This document shows positions 41,551 to 50,812 of a stretch of DNA of 64,000 bases, in pieces. The DNA comes from Salinimicrobium xinjiangense DSM 19287. GTDB taxonomy: Bacteria > Bacteroidota > Bacteroidia > Flavobacteriales > Flavobacteriaceae. How positions within the stretch are numbered: the first letter of the stretch is position 1; every line of letters starts with the position of its first letter. A model generated the notes under the pieces. The model saw nothing but the letters and a program-made list of their open reading frames with translations, was not told the DNA's origin and ran no database searches. Location of the stretch: assembly GCF_000423585.1 (NCBI RefSeq), contig NZ_AUIG01000002.1:124001-188000 (forward strand), written 5' to 3'. The position numbers and the translations under genes were made by a program.

Positions 41551-44076
41551 TTAGGGGGTGTTTAATGAATTTAAGTAGGTTTCTATGTTCTTGTGGATCT
41601 GGGCGATCCGGTAGTTTGGGGTCGAAATATAAAAATAATTTTTGGTAACAGGCTGTTTTTTATTCTTTACAAGATTTTCTGCGAAACCTTTAGCCCTTTG
41701 TGCCGATGTAAATCCATGCACTACAACAAAATCCTGATCCTCATTATAAACATCCACCGAAACCTCCTGTGACTCACCCTGTTCTGTGATTATTTCTGAA
41801 ATTTGCTTTTTCAGTTCAGTGGCATCCTCACGTGCGGCTTTCTCAAACGGAAAAACCAGTTTGAAAGAGGTTACAATAGAATCTGCAGTAAATTCTGAAG
41901 CCGAAAGAGAAGGCAGGGCTTTGGTTAATAATTCCTGGGCTTTTTTACCCTCTGAAGCCTGAGGGTAATTTAAAGCTACATAATTTAAACTTTCCCGGTA
42001 CTTTTCAAATCCGTATAATCTTCCCTCGGCCATAGCTTTGAGCAGTTCGAGCTTTGGCACGATCTCATCTCCTGTGAATTGATTGATCATTTCACTGCTT
42101 TCGGTTATTACCGCCTGGTATTCCTGATTTTCATACTTCCTGTAAAGTTCTTCGTAAAGGGCAGTAGGATTATTTTCATCCCGCATAAAACTCTCCGGAT
42201 TTTCAAGAATTGCTGCGTACCGCGATTCCGGATATCTTACTAAAATGTCATTTTTGAGAGACAGTGCTTTAGCTGTCATTCCCAGCTCATCATAAATCTT
42301 ATACAAATTGTACTTCGCCGGAATTAACAGGCGTTCCTCCGGATTGTTGTCTAAAAGAAATTCCAGGCGTTCGGCCGCTAATTCGTTCTCTCCAAATTTT
42401 TCACGATAAATAAGCCCTAACTGATAGGTAGCAAAATTAAGGTCGCTTTGCAGACTGTCAATCGCAGCCTTATCTTTTGGAAGAGTCGTTAAGTAAGTTT
42501 GAGGATCAAATCTTGGATCATTATCAAGGACCTCCGCGACTCCTATTTTATCCAGAGCTGCGCCCTGCCCTGCTGTTCTGCGGGTTCGCCAGTTATCTGC
42601 AAGTTCTCTGTCACCCCACCGCCGGAAGAATTCCTGTTTTCCATAAGCCACGGCCGTAGCGTTATAGAAGTAGAATGAAGAGCCGGGATTGGGAACACCG
42701 GGCATAGCAGGACGTTTATTTTCAAAGAAATTCTCGGCAGCTGCCTGTTGTGTGGGTTTTTCAGCCTCACTGCTTGCTTTTTCCCTCAGTTTATCTGTAT
42801 AATCTGTAAAATATGCCAACTGCTTTTCTTCAGGAAGAGAGGCGAGATACAGGATACTATCTGCTTCCCTGGCCATATTTTCATAATAGATCACGTCTTC
42901 CAGGTTATCCCTCTTTCTTTTAATCAGCCTGTACTCCCGGGAATTGGTCGACAGTTTTGTAAGCGTACTATCGTAATAGGCTCCCGCAACTTCATAATTG
43001 GCTGCATCAAAATTAATGTTTCCAAGGGTTTCATAATCCAGGGACTGTAGATATGCATTATTGGAAGGTGTGCGCAGGGAACGGTTATAATAATCAACAG
43101 CGAGACGTATGGAATCCTGCCGGTAATGAAATTCGGCCAGCTGGAAATATATCTTGTCAAGATAAGGTCGGTTCTCACGATCTCCTGCAAGAGAATTCAA
43201 CTGTTCCAGTACTTCAGCTTTTTTGTCTGAAGTAGCATCCATAAATTCGATTTGCCTGACCATGGCATTGACTAAATAGATTCGCGGTATCTTTCTATTA
43301 AGATCAATTACCTGGTCAAAGGCATAAGAAGCACTATCCGGTTTGCCTAACACATCATAAAGTTGGCCGGTAATATACCAGTAGCGTCCTTTTTTATTAT
43401 TGACTTCAGTAAGTTCTGCAGCCTTTTTAATATGTGCAAGAGAACTGTCCTGGGCGCCAATGTTGAGATAAGCCTGTGCTAACATGGCCGAAGCCTCTGC
43501 CCTGTCGGCCTTGTCAAGCCGCTCTGCTTGCAGGATCTTTTTGAGATTTCTGATAGCTACCTCATCAAATTCCAGGCGCATATTTGTTTTTTCACGCCAT
43601 ATTCTTGCCTCATTGATAGTATTGCTCAGTGGATATTTATGCAGGATATAATTGAAAGCTTCAAGCGCCGGGACAAATCTTTGATCATAATATCTTGCTT
43701 TTCCCAGGAGAAGGTACGCCTCGTCGATCTGCGGATTCTTTTCACTTCCTTCTATTAACATGGAGTGCCTCTGGATAGCCTTCACGGCTTTTTCCTCGGC
43801 CACCAGAAAATTAGGATTGATGTTCTCCCCGGGAGCCATCACCTGTTCCCTAATTTCCATACGTTCTACCGGTAAGATGTCCCAGTAGTTATCAAGGTAA
43901 CGATCATTAAGCGCCTCGATTCCCAGTTCAAGAGCCAGATTTCCGTTATACAGGGTATTATATTCGGCGGTCACAGCATGCCAGTTACGATTAAGAAAAG
44001 TATTCTTCTTTCTCGAACAGCCTGTTATAGCAATCAACAGGAATAAAATGGCAGTAGTTTTTATAAATACTTTCAA
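41551..44076 (-). CDS. porW: Type IX secretion lipoprotein SprE/PorW
   Basis: An 841-residue TPR lipoprotein (lipobox LLIAITGCS, Cys20) that begins SRKKNTFLNRNWHAVTAEYN, the hallmark of SprE/PorW. Many TPR-like helix pairs fill residues 60-700 (EAYLLLGKARYYDQRFVPAL, AFNYILHKYP). SprE is needed for gliding and for type IX protein secretion in F. johnsoniae; PorW has that role in Porphyromonas. It should be an inner-leaflet outer-membrane lipoprotein in the periplasm. It is first in a minus-strand run that leads into bactofilin and the ATP synthase genes. Confidence 0.9.
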   Translation of the reverse strand: MKVFIKTTAILFLLIAITGCSRKKNTFLNRNWHAVTAEYNTLYNGNLALELGIEALNDRYLDNYWDILPVERMEIREQVMAPGENINPNFLVAEEKAVKAIQRHSMLIEGSEKNPQIDEAYLLLGKARYYDQRFVPALEAFNYILHKYPLSNTINEARIWREKTNMRLEFDEVAIRNLKKILQAERLDKADRAEASAMLAQAYLNIGAQDSSLAHIKKAAELTEVNNKKGRYWYITGQLYDVLGKPDSASYAFDQVIDLNRKIPRIYLVNAMVRQIEFMDATSDKKAEVLEQLNSLAGDRENRPYLDKIYFQLAEFHYRQDSIRLAVDYYNRSLRTPSNNAYLQSLDYETLGNINFDAANYEVAGAYYDSTLTKLSTNSREYRLIKRKRDNLEDVIYYENMAREADSILYLASLPEEKQLAYFTDYTDKLREKASSEAEKPTQQAAAENFFENKRPAMPGVPNPGSSFYFYNATAVAYGKQEFFRRWGDRELADNWRTRRTAGQGAALDKIGVAEVLDNDPRFDPQTYLTTLPKDKAAIDSLQSDLNFATYQLGLIYREKFGENELAAERLEFLLDNNPEERLLIPAKYNLYKIYDELGMTAKALSLKNDILVRYPESRYAAILENPESFMRDENNPTALYEELYRKYENQEYQAVITESSEMINQFTGDEIVPKLELLKAMAEGRLYGFEKYRESLNYVALNYPQASEGKKAQELLTKALPSLSASEFTADSIVTSFKLVFPFEKAAREDATELKKQISEIITEQGESQEVSVDVYNEDQDFVVVHGFTSAQRAKGFAENLVKNKKQPVTKNYFYISTPNYRIAQIHKNIETYLNSLNTP
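42240..42257. repeat. CAAAAATGnCATTTTTG palindrome, copy 3 (one mismatch), inside a gene
   Basis: CTAAAATG-T-CATTTTTG lies within the sprE/porW coding region. One base departs from the palindrome seen at 12213 and 22149, so it could be chance. Confidence 0.4.
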
Positions 44077-44218
44077 ATCAGCTGATTCTTCTTATTAGCA
44101 ATAACTTATATGCGTCGCAATTATTATTGCAGTAGGTAAAAATAGTTAAATTTTCCGGGCTGTGGAGAGGTGGGAAATGAATCTGTTTCTGAAGGTTCTT
44201 ATTGCAATCAAATACGAC

Positions 44219-44968
44219 TTATACCTGCTTCTGAGGTACATCCTCCTCAAGGGTATTCTCTTCTTTTCCTGCTGCCCCGGCAAAATACTGCTCGAGTTCT
44301 TTTAGAGTTGCTTCAGAAGTCCTGATATCGTTTACAATTCGCCCTTTGTCCAGTACCACTATTCGCTCACAGACTTCGGTCACGTGAATAAGATCATGAC
44401 TGGAAATGAGAATAGTCATTTCAGAATTCTCTAAAAGCTCACGGATTAAGGCTTTTAGCCGAATTTGGGTGGTGGGATCGAGATTCGCAAAAGGTTCATC
44501 AAGAATAACAACTTCGGGCTCACCTATCAAAGCAGCAACGATTCCAACCTTCTTTTGATTTCCCTTGGAAAGATCACGCAAATACTTCTTCCTGCCAAGA
44601 ATTTCTCCATTGAAGAATTCCTCAAAATTTTGAAGGAATTTGGTCACATCGCCACTATTCCGGTTGCGAAGCTCCCCTACAAATTTGAAATACTCCTCGG
44701 GTGTGAGATAACCAATCAGGAAGCTTTCATCAATAAAAGAAGCTGTAAAAGGTTTCCATTCCTCGCTCTGACTAACGGTAATTTCATTGTTAAATACATT
44801 CCCCGTGGTTGGTTGAATAAGATCCAGTAAAAGGCTGAAAAAAGTAGTTTTCCCTGCACCATTATTCCCCACTAATCCAAAACTCTGCCCCTTCGGGATT
44901 TCAAGATGCTCAATATTGAGAACCTGAGTCCCGCTGTAAACCTTTGAAAGATTGGTAACTGTTATCAT
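44219..44968 (-). CDS. ABC transporter ATP-binding protein
   Basis: A 249-residue ABC ATPase: Walker A GLVGNNGAGKTTFF, signature L-S-K-G-N-Q-K-K-V-G (a variant of LSGGQ), Walker B EVVILDEPFANLDP and a switch histidine in ISSHDLIHV. The start at ATG 44968 follows an AGGAG about nine bases upstream and lies two bases past the permease stop; the ATG at 44995 lies inside that gene. It works with the DUF5687 permease, probably as an exporter. The 142-base gap after it shows nothing clear. Confidence 0.92.
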   Translation of the reverse strand: MITVTNLSKVYSGTQVLNIEHLEIPKGQSFGLVGNNGAGKTTFFSLLLDLIQPTTGNVFNNEITVSQSEEWKPFTASFIDESFLIGYLTPEEYFKFVGELRNRNSGDVTKFLQNFEEFFNGEILGRKKYLRDLSKGNQKKVGIVAALIGEPEVVILDEPFANLDPTTQIRLKALIRELLENSEMTILISSHDLIHVTEVCERIVVLDKGRIVNDIRTSEATLKELEQYFAGAAGKEENTLEEDVPQKQV

Positions 44969-44969
44969 C

Positions 44970-46454
44970 CTATTCTCCTGTTTGTTTAAAGCCATTGATC
45001 ATGGCATATTTGTTTTTCCTATACGATTCCACAACCATATCCATAATTGCACTTCTCAGAATTATACCTAATAATCCCAAACCTGCCAATACGATCACTC
45101 CTACTTCAAAGGATACAAATTTATTCAGGATCCAGAATAGCAGAATAGGGATGATCATTAAAGGCAAACCTACCAGCCATTGTGCTGCGCCTGTACCCTG
45201 GTAATTCATAAATGGACTTTTCTCCAGGTCAATTCTTTTACGGTTAAAAGAGCCGGAAAACAGCAACACCGGAACATTAATCCCAATATTATATACAGCA
45301 CAGGCGATATTAATGATCAGTATCTTCCACCCAAAGAATGCATAAGGAGTAGTAAGTATGGTCAACACTATTACACTAAAACTAAGTAAGGCTGCTTTTG
45401 AAGCCAGATACTGTTTTAATGGAATATTTTGCGCCATCATCATGGAATAATAGGAAGAATCCCAGGCCGGAATGAATTGCCCGTAATTGATCATGAAAAT
45501 TCCTGTCATGAAAATACCAACAAAGACGAAGATGGCAGGCATATTCTGATATGTTTCCTCCGGATAAAAGATCATTCCATAGCCCATTATAAGGAGGGAG
45601 ATAAAAATGAGCGTTTTTGGTCTTTTATTCCTCCAGATGAGTTTAAGGTCCAGCTGAAGGAAAGGTGCAATGTCTCCAAATTTCCGTAACCATTGAAAAT
45701 CCTGTGACCTGGCTTCTTTAGTTTTTCCTTTTAAGGATTCATCCAGATAGAACCTGCTTTCGAGTACTTTTTGATTCCACTTGAAAAGAACAAAAACCAA
45801 TAAAACCGGAAGCAGTGCCAAAAACGGCATTTCCAGTACAGCATTCATACCCCCGGCAAAGCTTTCAGTTATACTCCAAAAACCTAGTCTCTCCAGGCTG
45901 TAGAATAGAAGCACCACTAACAAGTATGGTAGCAGAGCCTTAAGATCATCAGCGAATTTCTTCTTCAGCAAAAAGTTGATATAATTCACATTTAGTACAA
46001 GCGCATATACTGCAACAGTCCATCCAAGCATGGAAATTATCGAAATCCCTGTTCTATGTTGGGTGAAAACGGCAAATGGAATTATTAAAAGAAGAGGCAA
46101 AAAGTTGAAAAAGGAGAAAAGCGATCTTAGAAGAACGTAATTTACCACTTTGCGCTTTGCAATTGGTAAGGAAAGTAAAGGCTTAATACTCATAACCGGC
46201 AAGGATTGCAGCATGAACCTCATCACCAGTTCCAGCGCCAGGTATATCAGGATCCACCTGTTAACAATGTTCAAAGGCTCCCCGCCGGGAAAAACTTCTT
46301 CCAGGATGGGGTAAAGACCTATTCCCAGAAAAAGAAAAACAATGGAAAAATAAATGGCAATAAAGGCCATAAAGATCTTTAACCCCAGACTTTTCCCAAA
46401 ACTGGCAGAGCGGGTAAAAGCATTCCACTGCAGAGAAAGGAAATGTTTGAACAT
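44970..46454 (-). CDS. DUF5687 ABC-2-type permease
   Basis: A 494-residue membrane protein with about 12 hydrophobic segments (GLKIFMAFIAIYFSIVFLFL, LIFISLLIMGYGMIF, FVFVGIFMTGIFMINYG). It matches the DUF5687 family, a Bacteroidetes relative of ABC-2 permeases, and is directly followed by its ATPase. The substrate is not known. It is divergent from the reductase gene at 46548 and shares the 93-base gap with it. Confidence 0.85.
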   Translation of the reverse strand: MFKHFLSLQWNAFTRSASFGKSLGLKIFMAFIAIYFSIVFLFLGIGLYPILEEVFPGGEPLNIVNRWILIYLALELVMRFMLQSLPVMSIKPLLSLPIAKRKVVNYVLLRSLFSFFNFLPLLLIIPFAVFTQHRTGISIISMLGWTVAVYALVLNVNYINFLLKKKFADDLKALLPYLLVVLLFYSLERLGFWSITESFAGGMNAVLEMPFLALLPVLLVFVLFKWNQKVLESRFYLDESLKGKTKEARSQDFQWLRKFGDIAPFLQLDLKLIWRNKRPKTLIFISLLIMGYGMIFYPEETYQNMPAIFVFVGIFMTGIFMINYGQFIPAWDSSYYSMMMAQNIPLKQYLASKAALLSFSVIVLTILTTPYAFFGWKILIINIACAVYNIGINVPVLLFSGSFNRKRIDLEKSPFMNYQGTGAAQWLVGLPLMIIPILLFWILNKFVSFEVGVIVLAGLGLLGIILRSAIMDMVVESYRKNKYAMINGFKQTGE

Positions 46455-46491
46455 AATATTGCTTTATACTACAAGTGTGGAAATTTACAAC

Positions 46492-46529
46492 TTTGTTACA
46501 GAATTAAATTTTGATACTTTGTATTTTTG
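46492..46529 (+). promoter_or_regulatory. Promoter of the PaaE-type reductase gene
   Basis: An exact -7 box TATTTTTG (46522-46529) lies 18 bases before the ATG at 46548. The nearest TTTG (46492-46495) is 26 bases upstream of it, somewhat far for a -33 box. Confidence 0.5.
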
Positions 46530-46547
46530 CGCTCAAATACCTAAAAA

Positions 46548-47600
46548 ATGAGCAAATTCTTTCCGCTAAGGATCAAAAATATTATTAGGGAAACAGAGGA
46601 GGCAGTAAGTCTCGAATTTGAAATACCACAGGAATTAAAATCCCAATTCAGCTTTAAAGCCGGCCAGTATGTTACTGTCAAGACAGAAATAGACGGCCAG
46701 GAAGTACGTCGTGCGTATTCTCTGTGCACCCCTCCTACAGATGAAACCTTTAAGGTGACGGTAAAGGAAGTAAAAGGTGGAACTTTTTCGGTCCTCGCCA
46801 ATAATAAACTGAAGGTCGGTGATGTGCTCGAAGTGCATCCTCCCGAAGGAAAATTTATTTTCGAGCCCGTGCAGGATGGCCATCCTCATTCCTATGCCGC
46901 CTTTGCTGCCGGAAGCGGGATCACTCCGGTACTATCAATCCTGAAAACGGTTCTTCAACAGGAAAAACACAGCCGCTTCGTATTGATCTATGGAAACCGG
47001 ACACCAGATGAAACCATCTTCTTCAAAGAACTACTCGAACTCCAAATGGAGCACCCGGACAGGTTGTTCATCGAATTTGTTTACAGCCGTACCAAAGAAG
47101 AGGATTCTCACTACGGAAGAATTGATGAAAGCACCGTAAATTATGTGCTTAAAAACCGTTTTAAAGACACTGCTTTTACCAAATTCTACCTTTGCGGACC
47201 AGAGGAGATGATCAATAAAGTTTCTGAAGTACTTCAAAAGAATGATATCAAAAAGGAGCAGGTACTTTTTGAACTTTTCAATACCGAAGTTGAGGGAGAA
47301 GTAAAATCTGATCTTAAAGGAGATACAAACCTTACGATCAAGGTTGATGATGAAGAAGTGGTATTGTCTATGCCAAAGAATAAAACTGTCCTGCAGGTAG
47401 CACTTGAACACGGGCTGGATGTTCCCTATTCCTGCCAGGGGGGTATCTGCAGCAGCTGCGTCGCCCGGATTGTAGAAGGAACGGCCGAAATGGAAAAAAA
47501 TTCCATTCTTGTAGATAGCGAAATTGAAGAAGGTCTTGTTCTCACCTGTCAGGCACACCCAACCTCAGCAACTCTCAAGGTGGATTATGATGATGTCTAA
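46548..47600 (+). CDS. Ferredoxin--NAD(P)H oxidoreductase (PaaE/HCP reductase type)
   Basis: A 350-residue three-domain flavo-iron-sulfur protein. The FAD domain has RRAYSLCTPP (near residue 55), the NAD(P) domain has AAGSGITPVLSILKTV and IYGNRTPDE, and the C-terminal plant-type 2Fe-2S domain has PYSCQGGICSSCVARI with a fourth Cys in LTCQAHP. It resembles PaaE, the reductase of phenylacetyl-CoA epoxidase, but no paaABCD genes are nearby, so it probably serves another oxygenase or acts as a general ferredoxin reductase. Confidence 0.92.
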   Translation: MSKFFPLRIKNIIRETEEAVSLEFEIPQELKSQFSFKAGQYVTVKTEIDGQEVRRAYSLCTPPTDETFKVTVKEVKGGTFSVLANNKLKVGDVLEVHPPEGKFIFEPVQDGHPHSYAAFAAGSGITPVLSILKTVLQQEKHSRFVLIYGNRTPDETIFFKELLELQMEHPDRLFIEFVYSRTKEEDSHYGRIDESTVNYVLKNRFKDTAFTKFYLCGPEEMINKVSEVLQKNDIKKEQVLFELFNTEVEGEVKSDLKGDTNLTIKVDDEEVVLSMPKNKTVLQVALEHGLDVPYSCQGGICSSCVARIVEGTAEMEKNSILVDSEIEEGLVLTCQAHPTSATLKVDYDDV

Positions 47601-47869
47601 GCCCCCAACCCCCAAAAGGGGGAGTATTGAGAAGTTAGTATTGAGTATTGAGATCTTGGATCTTATAAAAAGGACAGGCTCCAAAAATGCCATTTTTGAA
47701 GTCTCTTATTTTAAGGTTTCTTGTTGACCTCCCTGTTAACTATTAACTTATAACTATTAACCAAATTGGAATTTGGCCCTCCTTCGCTCCTCTGCCTCAA
47801 AAATCTTATTGATGATCATTAAAGTTACGGAGGGTATATGCTTGGAATTTGGTGCTTGGAATTTATTTC
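47601..47869. repeat. Intergenic block made of several dispersed repeat phrases
   Basis: In order: a GCCCCC/CCCCCAAAAGGGGG hairpin (47601-47622; compare 13433), GAGTATTGAG phrases (47621-47652; compare 32176), the palindrome CAAAAATG-C-CATTTTTG (47682-47698; compare 12213), TTAACTATTAACTTATAACT phrases (about 47735-47760), an AAATTGGAATTTGG copy (47763-47776), and the 23-mer at 47842-47864 that is the exact reverse complement of 26935-26957. No gene is present. The gap lies between convergent genes. Confidence 0.75.
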
Positions 47870-48907
47870 CTAACCCAATACTTCCTTTACTTTCTCTACC
47901 ACTTTTTGTGGATCTATGCTTCTCATCACCTCTTCATATCCCTGCGGAATATCTTTTCCATAGATCGAAGTTGGAATAGCGGGATACTTCTGAAGATCGG
48001 GCAGCAGAAAGTTTGCATCCGGCTGCCTGAAAGGCGCGAAACCGGTATAAGGATGGGTCAAGCCCCAAAGGCTGATCACAGGAAGACCGTAGTTCGCGGC
48101 TAAATGTCCGTTACCACTGTCCATGGAAAGCATGGCATCAAGATTGGATATGAGGGCGAGTTCTTCTTCAAAATCCAGTTTCCCCGCCACAGAAATAACA
48201 TTGGGGAAATCTTTTTCCCAGGCCGCAAGTTTGCCTGTCTCCTCCTTTCCTCCTCCAAACAAAAATATCTTCAGATTTTGCTCTTTTTGGAGCTCCTGTA
48301 GCACCTTTTTCATAAGATCTTCAGGATAGGCCTTGGAAGCATGTTGCGCAAAAGGTGCAATTCCCAGCCATTTTTCAGTTCCGCTTCCGGTAACTTGTCT
48401 CACTTTTTCCGGAAGCTTTTGCTTCGGAAGCAATTCTACTCTCTCAAGATTTATTGGATAGCCCAGCTTCTCAAACACTTCGGCATACCGTTGATGGGTC
48501 GGCTTTAGCTGAACAAATATTTTATTTTCTTTCCGGGTGAGTGCTTTTTTTTCTTTCCGGCCTTTATCCAGTTGCTTTACAGGAAGACCCTTCAGCTTAA
48601 AAAATACCCTCAGAACATTTGATCTCAGAACATTGTGAAGATCAGCTACCGCGTCAATTTTGAGGTCAAGCAATTCAGAAGAAAGTTTCTTTAATCCGCT
48701 AACTCCCTTGTGCCTTCCGTTTACTTCAGCTTCAAAAACGCTGACATTCCGCAGTTCTTTAAACATTGGTGCAAAGAAGCTACGGGTAAGCAGAGTAATT
48801 TTTACATCTGGATATTTTTCGGTAAAAGCTTTAAGGACCGGTACCATCATAGCCACATCTCCCATTGCCGAAAGACGGATGACTAAAATATGTTCCGGTC
48901 TCTTCAT
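47870..48907 (-). CDS. GT9 glycosyltransferase (heptosyltransferase-like)
   Basis: A 345-residue GT-B enzyme of family GT9. The N-terminus HILVIRLSAMGDVAMMVPVLKAF is the ADP-heptose transferase signature, and the donor half has MLSMDSGNGHLAANYGLPVISLWGLTHP. Members add heptose or a related sugar to the lipopolysaccharide inner core at the cytoplasmic face. Whether this organism uses heptose is not shown here. It is followed downstream by repeats and preceded by DUF4254, a pairing seen in other flavobacteria. Confidence 0.9.
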   Translation of the reverse strand: MKRPEHILVIRLSAMGDVAMMVPVLKAFTEKYPDVKITLLTRSFFAPMFKELRNVSVFEAEVNGRHKGVSGLKKLSSELLDLKIDAVADLHNVLRSNVLRVFFKLKGLPVKQLDKGRKEKKALTRKENKIFVQLKPTHQRYAEVFEKLGYPINLERVELLPKQKLPEKVRQVTGSGTEKWLGIAPFAQHASKAYPEDLMKKVLQELQKEQNLKIFLFGGGKEETGKLAAWEKDFPNVISVAGKLDFEEELALISNLDAMLSMDSGNGHLAANYGLPVISLWGLTHPYTGFAPFRQPDANFLLPDLQKYPAIPTSIYGKDIPQGYEEVMRSIDPQKVVEKVKEVLG

Positions 48908-48917
48908 CCCAAAAAAG

Positions 48918-49529
48918 CTATTTTTTTGAACCTCTTAAAACAGGATTCAGCTCATCATCGTTATACATCTTCATTTGCCTGTACACCTTCATGTACTTAT
49001 CTCCGTTTGCAATATCTTCCAGCAACTGGTTTATAGCGGTGGAAAGATCGACACGTTGTTCGAGCAGCACATCAAGTTTCGCCTGACATTTGATCATATG
49101 CTCCTGCCCGGCCTCTACACGGTTTGCTTCTTCGTTCATGTGATAGATCTTGAGAGCGAGAATAGAGAGACGGTCAATTGCCCAGGCGGGACTTTCGGAA
49201 TTTATAGTCGCATCCGGCTTTGGTTCTACATCCTTGAACTTGTCGAGAAAATAACTGTCAATATATTCCACCATGTCTGTACGGTCCTGGTTGGAGGCAT
49301 CAATTTGCCGCTTAAGCTTAAGCGCAGCAACGGGGTCAATTTTAGGATCACGTATAATGTCTTCATAATGCCATTGAACGGTATCTATCCAGCATTTCCT
49401 ATATAACAGGTGCTCGATAAGTTGTTCCTTATCATCATATGGATTATGGAACTCCTGTCCCACAGTATTTATCTCGTGGTATTTTTCTATTACTTCCTGG
49501 AAGATGTGATTGGCTTTATCTGAAAACAT
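48918..49529 (-). CDS. DUF4254 protein
   Basis: A 203-residue, all-helical soluble protein of the DUF4254 family (MFSDKANHIFQEVIEKYHE; LLYRKCWIDTVQWHYEDIIRDP; AWAIDRLSILALKIYHM). The invariant C-W-x-D-x-x-Q-W-H-Y-E-D-I-I-R-D stretch looks like a functional site, but no reaction is known. It ends ten bases before the GT9 gene, so a role in lipopolysaccharide-core synthesis is inferred from linkage. Confidence 0.85.
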   Translation of the reverse strand: MFSDKANHIFQEVIEKYHEINTVGQEFHNPYDDKEQLIEHLLYRKCWIDTVQWHYEDIIRDPKIDPVAALKLKRQIDASNQDRTDMVEYIDSYFLDKFKDVEPKPDATINSESPAWAIDRLSILALKIYHMNEEANRVEAGQEHMIKCQAKLDVLLEQRVDLSTAINQLLEDIANGDKYMKVYRQMKMYNDDELNPVLRGSKK

Positions 49530-49617
49530 ATGCTTTACTTTTATGGGATAAAATGAAACCCCGATTACTTTTTGGCAAAGGTACCGGATTTTTAGCTTTT
49601 TAAAGAATTCCGCTTAC

Positions 49618-50541
49618 CTAAAACAGGGACAAAAGCAGCACTGGCAGCAGGACAACGAGTACAAGAAGGGTTTCCTTAAACCATTTGTCTTCCATATTCT
49701 GAAAGTAATTGGTCACAATAATTGCCAGGGGAGCAAAGAAAAAAAGCAATTCACTTCCGTTCTTGTTTGGTGCCAAAACTCCGACTGTTATTGCTACTCC
49801 TGCACATAACAAGATAAGGAATAATGAAGCTTTGGCATTTGCACTTGCTTTTTGAATGATCAACATATAAAAAAAGGATGACCAGAGCGTGAGTGCAAAA
49901 AGAAAAGCAACAGGAATAAGCAGGGCAGACTGCCTGTAATTCTCAAAGTTAAAATTACTCTGCTGATACCAATCTGAGAAAGTATAAAAAGTATCTGTGA
50001 TGAGCAGGTCGACACTTGTGACTATGGACAAAAGTGAGAGTAGGGAAACCAGGGGGACAAGCCAATTCTTGAACCTGTGACCCACATGCACCAGTACTCC
50101 AAAATAGACCACAAACAGGAAAAGTATACTCCAAAAATAGAACAGGGAAGCCACCCCTACCCAAAAAGTAGCATCAAATATTTTCTTTACTATATCTTTT
50201 TGGGATTTTAAAGAAAGAATACGACGTAAGGCAAGCAAAATAAACAGATTGGCAAGGATAACATCATTATTTTGAAGCGCTGCAGAAAACATGCAAAGAA
50301 AACCCGCAAACAAGATACTCTTATAAGCATTCCTGCCGGTAAGCTCATTCCTGCCCGAAATAAAATTCAAAATAAACACGCTTAAAATAAGCACAAGCAG
50401 TATTCCAACTTCCTGTAAGATACCCCAGAAAGAAGAGGATAGGAAGACATTAAAATTAGCAGCAATGTAAAATAAGACGATGAAAACGGCCACAATAATG
50501 AAGTTAATAGGCCGGGAATTGCTAAAAAAGCTTGTTAGCAT
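49618..50541 (-). CDS. DUF6427 polytopic membrane protein
   Basis: A 307-residue protein with about nine or ten hydrophobic helices and hardly any soluble part. It begins MLTSFFSNSRPINFIIVAVF and contains S-G-R-N-E-L-T-G-R-N-A-Y-K-S-I-L-F-A-G-F, a pattern of the DUF6427 family near purD in flavobacteria. The overall look is of a glycosyltransferase- or ligase-like membrane fold, without identifiable catalytic residues. It is divergent from the small DUF6341 gene. Confidence 0.75.
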   Translation of the reverse strand: MLTSFFSNSRPINFIIVAVFIVLFYIAANFNVFLSSSFWGILQEVGILLVLILSVFILNFISGRNELTGRNAYKSILFAGFLCMFSAALQNNDVILANLFILLALRRILSLKSQKDIVKKIFDATFWVGVASLFYFWSILFLFVVYFGVLVHVGHRFKNWLVPLVSLLSLLSIVTSVDLLITDTFYTFSDWYQQSNFNFENYRQSALLIPVAFLFALTLWSSFFYMLIIQKASANAKASLFLILLCAGVAITVGVLAPNKNGSELLFFFAPLAIIVTNYFQNMEDKWFKETLLVLVVLLPVLLLSLF

Positions 50542-50561
50542 TAGGGTTTTTTATATTTTTG
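50532..50561 (+). promoter_or_regulatory. Promoter of the DUF6341 gene
   Basis: TTG (50532-50534), a 19-base spacer and an exact -7 box TATTTTTG (50554-50561), 20 bases before the ATG at 50582. It overlaps the 5' end of the divergent DUF6427 gene. Confidence 0.7.
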
Positions 50562-50581
50562 CGAAGTTAAATATAATTACT

Positions 50582-50812
50582 ATGAGGGATTTTTTCGAAG
50601 GGATACAGACGATTTTTGAAGATTATCTGTTCGCACCATTCAATGAACTGGCCAATATGGAACTCAACAACTGGTGGCTTGCGAACCTTGTTAACTGGAT
50701 CTTTATCATCATTGCCTTTGCTGCTTTTATTTACTGGATGAAGCAATTAAAGAAAGTCAACGACCGTAACGAAGAAAAACGCGAAACCTCTGCTCACTCT
50801 TTCCTGAACTAG
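50582..50812 (+). CDS. DUF6341 small membrane protein
   Basis: A 76-residue protein with one strongly hydrophobic helix (LVNWIFIIIAFAAFIYWM, about residues 37-56), an amphipathic N-terminus (MRDFFEGIQTIFEDYLFAPF) and a charged tail. The ATG at 50582 sits just past a good promoter; the open frame extends upstream through it. It matches the DUF6341 family, sometimes mislabelled uracil phosphoribosyltransferase because it neighbours upp in related genomes. Its stop overlaps the convergent purD stop by four bases. Confidence 0.82.
   Translation: MRDFFEGIQTIFEDYLFAPFNELANMELNNWWLANLVNWIFIIIAFAAFIYWMKQLKKVNDRNEEKRETSAHSFLN

Noticed and set aside
46548-47600. Evidence for a phenylacetate degradation cluster
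   Set aside because: Only the reductase-type gene is present; no paaA, B, C, D or paaK-linked catabolic genes lie nearby, and the CapK-like gene at 52169 belongs with glycan genes.
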